From contig AP025062.1 in assembly GCA_036186865.1 (NCBI GenBank), forward strand, positions 8,140,191 through 8,204,190: a DNA stretch of 64,000 bases, written 5' to 3'. This document shows positions 58,265-64,000 of the stretch, piece after piece. Under the pieces are notes generated by a model, which made no database searches, was not told where the DNA came from, and was given only the letters and a program-made list of their open reading frames with translations. How positions within the stretch are numbered: position 1 is the stretch's first letter; each line of letters begins with the position of its first letter. This DNA comes from Eustoma russellianum. Taxonomy: Eukaryota; Streptophyta; Magnoliopsida; Gentianales; Gentianaceae. Both the position numbers and the translations under genes were made by a program.

Positions 58265-61200
58265 CCTCATATTTCCAAAAAGGTCCGTCTAACCCCCAGA
58301 AGTCCTATAATTGTCAGCCTAAGCCCTCCATATGTCCCTCATTATCAAAACAGGCCCAAACTTTATCACCAAGTCCAAAAACGCCCCCTACTAACCTAAA
58401 ATTCCCATATTCAGCCCAATGCCACAAAACTGAAAGTCACTCAGAGTGGATCTTCGACTGTGGAGCTACAGACACAATGACCAATGATCCATCCGATATA
58501 ACCAATCCTACTCCTCCTAATAAAACTACTGTTGAAACCGCAAATGGAACCATCATCCCAGTAGCTGGTGGTGGTTCTATTTCCATTACCCCTACTATCA
58601 CCCTTAAAAATTGTCTCTATGTTCCCGAGTTGTCCACTAAGTTGTTATCTGTTAGCCAAATTACTAAAGAGTTAGATTGTATTGTCTTGCTGTATCCTAA
58701 TTTTTGCCTTTTACAGGACATTCGTACGGGGGCGATCATTGGGCGTGGTACTGAGCGCCGAGGGCTGTACTTTGTTGATGCGGTGGCGCAACAGGGACAG
58801 TCTAATCTTGCTACCGGGACGGCTACTCGACAAGTGTGGTTGTGGCATCGTCGGTTAGGACACCCGTCATTTGGTTATTTGCACCGCCTGTTTCCTACTT
58901 TATTTACCTCTACCCCTACTACCTTTACTTGTGATACATGCCTCCGGGCAAAACAAACTCGGGCGTCTTATTCTGCTAATAATACTCGTGTCGATCGTAT
59001 GTTTTCTTTAATACATTCGGATGTCTGGGGCCCAGCACCATATAATACCCCCCTTGGATTTCGATATTATGTTATTTTTGTGGATGATTTTTCTCGCATG
59101 ACCTGGTTATACATCATGAAACAAAAATATGAAGTCTACCAGAAATTTAATCATTTCTATCACATGATCCATACTCAATTTGATACCAAAATTCAAATTC
59201 TTCGTGCTGACAATGGAGGAGAATATCTTAATGGGGACCTTGCCCAATTCTTCTGCACAAACGGCATTATACATCAAACTTCGTGTTCACATACCCCTGA
59301 ACAAAATGGGGTTGCTGAACGCAAAAATCGTATTATCCTTGAAATGACTCGTGCTATGATGATCGACTCTCACGTCCCGATGAGTTTCTGGCCGGAGGCT
59401 GTATCTACTGCCACTTACCTAATTAACCGACTTCCAAGTAAAATTCTTGGTTACCAGACTCCCATTCAGATTTTATCTACTCAGCACCCTATACCCTCTA
59501 TATTTACCTTACCCCCGCGAGTGTTTGGGTGTACCGTCTTTGTACATATTCCCAAACATGAGCGCACTAAACTTGATCCTTGTGCCTTACGATGTATCTT
59601 TGTTGGTTATGCCTCCTCCCAAAAAGGCTACCGTTGTTATAACCCCCAAACCCATCGTATCCACATAACCATGGACTGCGTATTCCTTGAAACAGAATTT
59701 TACTATTCCACCCCATCTCGAGTTCAGGGGGAGTGCACCTATCCAAATGATGGAACTCTCAATTGGTTGGTACCACAATTCACCACTTGCCCGACAGCTG
59801 TTCCAACACAGCAAGTAGATGGCGCCGACTGTGCTATAGCTCCCGACACTGTGCCACCCGAGGCGCCTGTACCACCTAATGATCCTCTTCCAACGAATGA
59901 AATGTCAGAGGTAAGATATTTTGATACAAGCAGTGATCAGTTTAACTCTATACCTACAAATGAGTCAGTACCACCAAGCCCACACACGCTCACGCTCAAT
60001 ATAGATTCAAGCACTTCCACTGAACCATCCATGCATATGAGTATTCCTGTTATCTCAGACATGTATACAGGTGATAATATTCCTATTGAGCAACCGCAGG
60101 TACGGGTCTTGCTCCCCAGAACAAAACGAGGAATCCCTCCCCAACGATACTCTCCCACTCAAGTATCAAAAACATCAAGGTACCCAGTTAATTCGTCACT
60201 TACAGGACTATCTGATATGGCTCGAGGTTTCTTTGTGTCTTTGTGTTCAGAACAGGTACCACGAACTGTTGAAGAGGCACAAGAGCACCCAGCTTGGAAA
60301 GAGGCCATGATAACTGAAATGCAAGCCCTGAGGAGAAGTGAAACGTGGGAAAAATGTGTGCTTCCTGATGGAAAAAGATCCGTAGGCTGCCGGTGGGTGT
60401 TTACAATCAAACACAAAGCAGATGGTAGTATCGAGCGATATAAAGCAAGATTGGTGGCTAAAGGATACACTCAGACATATGGAATCGACTATTCGGAAAC
60501 CTTTTCACCTGTGGCTCGAATTGACACTATCCGAGTATTGTTCTCTATTGCGGCAACTCAGAATTGGCCCCTTCACCAGTTCGACGTCAAAAATGCCTTC
60601 ATACACGGTAACTTAAAAGAAGAAGTTTATATGGATCCTCCTCCGGGTTTCTCTACAGAGTTCAAACCAAGGGAAGTTTGCAGGTTGAAGAAGTCACTCT
60701 ATGGTCTCAAACAATCTCCTCGAGCCTGGTTTGGCAGATTTACTGGAGTCATGAAGAAGGATGGGTACCGTCAGAGTAATGCTGACCACACACTATTCGT
60801 CAAAAGGAGGAAAGGGTTGGTAACATGTTTGATTATCTATGTTGATGATATGGTAATTACCGGAAATGACACAGAGGAGATAAAACGCCTTCGGAAACAC
60901 TTATTTACCGAGTTTGAAATGAAAGATCTTGGAGGACTAAAGTACTTTCTTGGAATTGAGGTCCTAAGGTCAAAAGAAGGGATTTACATATCACAACGGA
61001 AGTATGTCTTGGATCTACTGACCGAGGTGGGAATGATTGATTGCAAACCTTGTGATACACCAATGATCACTAATCACAAGCTAGAAATGATTGAGGGTGC
61101 ACCAAGTACTGATAAAGGACAGTATCAACGGTTGGTTGGCAAATTAATCTACCTATCACATACACGGCCTGATATCGCTTTCGCAGTAAGTGTGGTAAGT

Positions 61201-61821
61201 CAATTCATGCATAACCCACAAGTACATCATATGGACGCAGTGACGAGGATTCTGAAGTATCTAAAGGCTACACCAGGGAGAGGTATTGTGTTTCGAAATA
61301 ATGGACACCTGAATATTGAGGCATATACTGACGCTGATTGGGCAGGCAACTTGGTAGATCGGAGGTCCACATCTGGATATTTTACACTTGTCGGAGGAAA
61401 TCTTGTAACTTGGAGAAGTAAAAAGCAAAAGGTTGTTGCCTTGTCTAGCGCGGAGGCTGAGTTTCGCGGAATTGTGAAAGGAATCACCGAGGTACTGTGG
61501 ATACAGAAGCTTCTTAAGGATATTGGATTACAAGTCACCCTACCTTCGCGATTGTTCTGTGACAACAAAGCGTCAATTAGTATTTCTGAAAATCCTGTAC
61601 AACATGACAGAACAAAGCATGTAGAGATTGATCGTCATTTTATCAAAGAAAAATTGGAAGGAGGGCTAGTTGAGTTACCGCATATTCGGTCAGAAGATCA
61701 ACTAGCAGATATATTAACCAAAGCAGTCAATGGGAGGTTGTTCGAAGCAGTCTTGTCCAAGTTAAACATTGTGGATCCCACTGTTCAACTTGAGGGGGAG
61801 TGTTGTCAAGGCAGTGATTGA
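58253..61821 (+). CDS. Copia Pol: protease, integrase, RT, RNase H
   Basis: One uninterrupted frame. Protease FDCGATDTM has Cys where Ser is usual. The integrase zinc region is LWHRRLGHPS...CDTCLRAKQ. The integrase core has D (HSDVWGP), D (LRADNGGEY) and E (PEQNGVAERKNR). RT has WVFTIKHKADGSIERYKARLV, QFDVKNAFIHG and YVDDMVITGND. RNase H has YTDADWAGNLVDRRSTSGY and SSAEAEFRGI, and the end is DQLADILTKAV. The domain order PR-INT-RT-RH is diagnostic of Ty1/copia. The stop at 61819-61821 lies just inside the 3' LTR. There is no ATG at its beginning (the frame opens at AT AAC AGT TTG), so expression needs splicing, frameshifting or readthrough. All catalytic motifs are intact. Confidence 0.95.
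61792..61800 (+). other. Polypurine tract of copia element
   Basis: GAGGGGGAG lies directly before the 3' LTR start TGTTGTC. It is the expected plus-strand primer. Confidence 0.9.
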
Positions 61822-62043
61822 TTCTTTTACCATAAATACGGCAGGATTAGATATTTGGTTGATATGATTAGATAATCTGTAATTAAGGGTGATTGATTTG
61901 TCATTAAGTGTGATTGATATCTTTCCTTAGATAGGCATGTAATTAGTCCTATAAGATACATTGTATACACTGCTGAAAACACATAGAAAAATATACAGGA
62001 AAAGTTTTTTCCTAAACTGCGCTTTTTTCCTTCTTTCTTCACA
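61801..62043 (+). repeat. 3' LTR of young Ty1/copia element
   Basis: Copy of 56446-56688, followed by GATTA (62044-62048). It contains the last codons of pol. Confidence 0.95.
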
Positions 62044-62062
62044 GATTAAGTGCGGTTGAGAT

Positions 62063-62235
62063 GTGAGGAGGTAAAAAGGTAGGCAAAATTTGAGGTCTCC
62101 AATCACAAACTGCCACGTGTACAAAAAGGATAGAGTTTTAATTTTTTTTTTGTTTTTTAAAAAAGGTTGTTTGTACACGTGGCGACGTGTGATTGGAGAC
62201 CTCATATTTTACCTAACTTTTTACCTCATGTGATC
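62063..62235. mobile_element. MITE family A, well preserved
   Basis: Arms 62063-62124 and 62170-62230 are inverted copies (outer CATGAGGTAAAAAGTTAGG; middle GAGGTCTCCAATCAC; inner CCACGTGTACAAA) around a T-rich loop. Both inner arms contain CACGTG-type G-box sequences. The older relative is at 3445-3560. Confidence 0.75.
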
Positions 62236-62384
62236 CGAACCGGATTAAGCGGCTCCATAAATAGTGATAGAAAGACTGTAAGACTAAATAAGAGACGTTA
62301 AAGAAGACGTGAGTCTAAATTTTACTTGTGATAGTATTTTAGTTATCTCAAAGTAAGACTTAAATTTAGATCGCAAGACTTGAA

Positions 62385-62512
62385 ACAACATATAAGATTG
62401 ATGTTTTGTAACTTTGAGGTCATAGATTCGAGCCGAAGAAACAGTCTTTTGTACAAAGTATAGAGTATGACTATCTGTATCAGATCGTAAAGCAATCCGG
62501 TCTAAGTGACAG
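62385..62512 (+). mobile_element. Au-like SINE, diverged
   Basis: Contains GATGTTTTGTAACTTTGAGG, box B-like AGATTCGAGCC, then GAAGAAACAGTCTTTTGTA and ATCAGATCGTAAAGCAATCC. The 3' part is cut by the RTE LINE that begins at about 62513. Confidence 0.65.
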
Positions 62513-63215
62513 AAATGAAGATGTTGAGGTAGATGTGTGGGCATACAAGGCTAGACCGGATCAGAAACGAGGTATTTCGAGAAAGGTTAGGCGTGTCTAG
62601 TATAACAGATAAGATAAGGGAGGGAAGAATGAGATGGTTTGGGCATGTCAAGCGAAGACAGACAACGGTGTCGGTCAGAGCAATGGAAAGCCTCATTGTA
62701 GAGGGGAACATGAGTAAATGCAGGATCAAACTGACTTGGGATGAGCATATTAGGAACGACCTACTAGATTTGCATCTCTCTGGAGACATGGTCCAGGATA
62801 GGAGTTCATGGAGACATAAGATTAAGGTTAACGAGGTATAGGTCATACATAGGGACACCTTAGAGTATATTTAGGGACATAGATAGGCGTAGACACTATC
62901 TACGCTCTAGGTTGGCTTTGCACTTCTTTGCTTATGTTTTACCGTTGTTTTGCGTTACATGTACATATACACGTTATGTGTATTTTAATATCTGAAACCT
63001 CTTCTTAGTATTTATTGAATTCTCTCACTAACACACTAGCACATATATCTCTATTAATATATCATTTATGCAGGTGCATATAGAGCCAGTGGTCTCACTG
63101 GAAGCAGACTCTCTATTCCTTGGGACAGAGGTATTGTCTGCCTACCACTTACTATGCCCAGACCTTAATGATAACTTTTGTGTCGTAGGGATATACTGGG
63201 TACAGATGATGATGA
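62513..63215 (+). pseudogene. 5'-truncated RTE LINE (C-terminus and 3' UTR)
   Basis: Positions 62527-62841 encode the RTE C-terminal region in one open frame: MCGHTRLDRIRNEVFRERLG, MRWFGHVKRRQT, DEHIRNDLLDLHLSG and RHKIKVNEV, then stop. The upstream endonuclease and RT are absent. The 3' UTR (62842-63213) ends TATACTGGGTACAGATGATG, matching the ends at 14912 and, inverted, 660. It is the youngest-looking RTE copy in the window because its frame is unbroken. Confidence 0.85.
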
Positions 63216-64000
63216 TCTGTATAATATAAATATATTTCTTTTTCTGGATCTAACCCACTTTTCTTTCCAACAAATTTTTTCCTATTTTCTAAGTTTTCCT
63301 TCATTTTCTGTTTCTCCCAGTTCTCTGAAACGGTCCAAAACCTAACCTTATCTAAACAGTTCTCATAATTAGGCTAGGTAAGGATGTTGTATCCTGAATT
63401 ACATATGAGTGTGATTTAGGGATGTCAATTTCAGACACGACACGAAAACACAACCCGAACCTGGCACGAATTTTTGCGGGTATGGGTATAACCTTGGCAG
63501 GTTTCGTGCACAAATCGGGTAAGACCTGAAAGATACGCGCCAACGGCGGGTCGTGTCCGGGTATACCTACAGGTACCCGTTTATACACGAAATTAAAAAA
63601 TATATTTTAAATAAAATTTATAATTAATGAAGTAAAAAAAATTTCCAAAAAAAAAGACTACTGCGCTACTAAGAAACCCTATTCGGTTCCCCCCTTTCTC
63701 CATTCTCAAATCTCATTTCTTTAATCTATTATTACAGAGTCAAGTGATTTGAGTTTAGAAGACCTCACTCATTTTAATATTTAACCTTTGGTTGTACTTA
63801 TTGTTGTTTTATACATTGTATTAGTAGTCGTTTAAGTACATGAAACCTGACAAATACACGAAACTTGAAAATACCTGAAAAAATACATGAAATGACCTGT
63901 ACATTACTTGAAATATTTGTAATTGTCAAGCTCGTGGTATACCTGATACACGGCACGAAACCTGAGATGTACGGGTTTGGATATCTACATCCGTACATGC
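63216..64000. other. Intergenic DNA with a GGGATGTCAAT-type repeat
   Basis: No coding region was seen. Positions 63418-63590 and 63830-64000 are rich in ACACGAAAC/CGGGT motifs (GGGATGTCAATTTCAGACACG at the left, inverted GGATGTAGATATCCAAACCC at the right). They look like the two ends of a short repeat that may run past the window edge. Confidence 0.4.

Overview
This window is nuclear DNA from a flowering plant, most likely a eudicot. It holds two intron-rich single-copy genes with GT-AG introns in AT-rich intergenic DNA. Around them lie nested plant retroelements: Ty3 chromovirus and Tat types, Ty1/copia, RTE-type LINEs, tRNA-derived SINEs and MITEs. I see no bacterial, organellar or CRISPR features, and the species cannot be named from sequence alone.

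Host genes. (1) Positions 16368-24244 (+) encode a complete aminoalcohol phosphotransferase (AAPT1-type, 389 residues). I reconstructed 18 coding exons, including a 10-nt microexon, and the total coding length is exactly 1170 nt. It makes phosphatidylethanolamine and phosphatidylcholine from diacylglycerol. (2) Positions 28389-32022 (-) encode a 290-residue predicted plastid membrane protein of the DUF2232 family, in 8 exons of unknown function.

Repeats, left to right. A SINE tail (1-80) is followed by a 5'-truncated RTE LINE (644-1975, -). A degraded 9.1-kb Tekay-like chromovirus (4607-13693, -) has a GTAAT target duplication and three intron-like interruptions in its coding region. An internally deleted RTE derivative (14820-15760) lies just upstream of the AAPT promoter. 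Degenerate gag-like and minisatellite DNA occupies 25600-27550. Au-type SINE copies lie at 32.3, 34.0, 34.5, 38.4, 55.7 and 62.4 kb. A copia 3' fragment with LTR (32878-33897) is followed by a chromovirus solo LTR (35318-37865, duplication ATAAT) that carries five hairpin units with co-varying stems and a 93-bp palindromic array. A degraded Tat-lineage element (40377-52976, +) has dual RNase H and an intron-containing antisense ORF running into its right LTR-like repeat. Next come a Mutator-like MITE (53138-53322), a full tRNA-derived SINE (53546-53794, -) and a copia solo LTR (54680-55497, duplication AGTAA). Last is a young, nearly intact Ty1/copia element (56446-62043, +, duplication GATTA), followed by a MITE, a SINE and an RTE 3' end.

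The main discovery candidates are in the retroelements. The young copia element has a 122-nt GT-AG segment exactly at its gag-pol junction: retained it gives Gag alone, spliced it gives an in-frame Gag-Pol. The chromovirus has three splice-perfect short gaps in conserved gag/PR/RT/RNase H sequence. The solo LTR contains a tandem hairpin array whose arms differ from unit to unit but stay perfectly complementary within each unit.
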